11,709 bases of DNA from JAWAPU01 sp038894275. GTDB taxonomy: Archaea; Nanobdellota; Nanobdellia; UBA10117. Below the pieces are notes generated by a model. It worked only from the letters and a program-made list of their open reading frames with translations, did not search any database and had not been told where the DNA came from. This document shows positions 11,294 through 11,709 of the stretch, piece after piece. The number at the start of each line of letters is the position of its first letter. Within the stretch, counting starts at the first letter, position 1. The stretch spans positions 1 to 11,709 of the forward strand of contig JAWAPU010000015.1 in assembly GCA_038894275.1 (NCBI GenBank), written 5' to 3'. The position numbers and the translations under genes were made by a program.

Positions 11294-11709
11294 ATGGAGA
11301 GTGGGCACGAAATTGGAATAACTTTGGAAAACTTATTATCTATAATTTCCGAATTAGACCAAAAAGGACTCGATCTTGAAAAATTTGCCATATTTGGGAG
11401 TTTTGCTCTGCCTATTTATGCAAAAATTAGCGAGGTAAAACAAAGTGCGCTAGATAGACGCACCAATGATTTAGATCTAATTTTATTGCCTGAATCAAAT
11501 ATAGACCTTGATGATTATATGTTTTGTTCCCCTGGTGAAGAAGGGACATATAAAATAAGATTAGATAATTTTACAGACGTGTTTGCTGAAATTTTTACTA
11601 CAGATACTTTAACAGATATAAGTTCTGAAAACTATAAGAGTTTTTATGATTTAATCAAAGAAGAAAATACAATGCCTTATAAGTTGAATTTTAACGATAA
11701 AGAATATGA
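11294..11709 (+). CDS. Nucleotidyltransferase-like protein, N-terminal part (runs off the window)
   Basis: The frame starts at ATG 11294, supported by a TATA box 26 bases upstream, and stays open to the end of the window (138 complete codons). FAIFGSFALPIYA (31-43) followed by RRTNDLDLILL (55-65) fits the Pol-beta-type nucleotidyltransferase core: a GS motif (Gly35-Ser36) and then the metal-binding D-x-D (Asp59, Asp61). The arrangement with an Arg-Thr-x-Asp-x-Asp run resembles AbiEii/MenT-like and other nucleotidyltransferases found in toxin-antitoxin and defence settings, but also stand-alone proteins. A third catalytic Asp could be Asp95 in FTDVFAE, which fits the expected later strand. Without the C-terminus the subfamily stays open. 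It is divergent from the 107-residue gene. Confidence 0.7.
   Translation, partial: MESGHEIGITLENLLSIISELDQKGLDLEKFAIFGSFALPIYAKISEVKQSALDRRTNDLDLILLPESNIDLDDYMFCSPGEEGTYKIRLDNFTDVFAEIFTTDTLTDISSENYKSFYDLIKEENTMPYKLNFNDKEY

Overview
The window is AT-rich (about 30% GC by eye) and archaeal. It carries ribosomal protein L18e, RNA polymerase subunits of archaeal type (the Rpo3/D tail and Rpo10/N), transcription factor TFE, an archaeal Elp3 and a TrmB-family regulator. Most gene starts have a TATA-like box about 25-32 bases upstream and no leader, which is archaeal promoter geometry. Short spacers, small proteins and gene order would fit a reduced-genome archaeon such as a DPANN lineage. That placement is inference; no gene here proves it.

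Positions 1-3622 form the information-processing block. The Rpo3/D tail is followed by tRNA-Leu(GAG), then L18e, L13, S9, Rpo10, a site-2-type membrane metalloprotease and TFE, all on the plus strand with 1-base gaps or short overlaps except before Rpo10. A minus-strand tRNA-Gln(TTG) closes the block. Positions 3634-6259 are a minus-strand unit. Elp3 (tRNA wobble-uridine modification) is followed one base later by a TPR protein that appears broken into three reading frames; the first and last pieces share a frame, suggesting two compensating frameshifts.

Positions 6389-7733 (plus) hold a membrane-anchored six-cysteine protein and an SppA-type serine protease. This meets, tail to tail, a DGK1/dolichol-kinase-like lipid kinase (8457-7735, minus). 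Positions 8493-10108 hold a TrmB-family regulator, divergent from a multi-pass membrane protein. The TrmB gene is the only one here with a strong Shine-Dalgarno sequence.

Positions 10119-11709 are the least ordinary part. A winged-helix regulator is preceded by about 250 non-coding bases containing a GC-rich double-hairpin island and five short palindromes built on GAAA/TTTC half-sites. Beyond lie an unrecognised 107-residue protein and, divergent from it, a nucleotidyltransferase-like protein that runs off the window. I see no mobile element, CRISPR array or complete defence system. The best candidates for something new are the palindrome/hairpin region, the split TPR gene and the orphan/nucleotidyltransferase pair.
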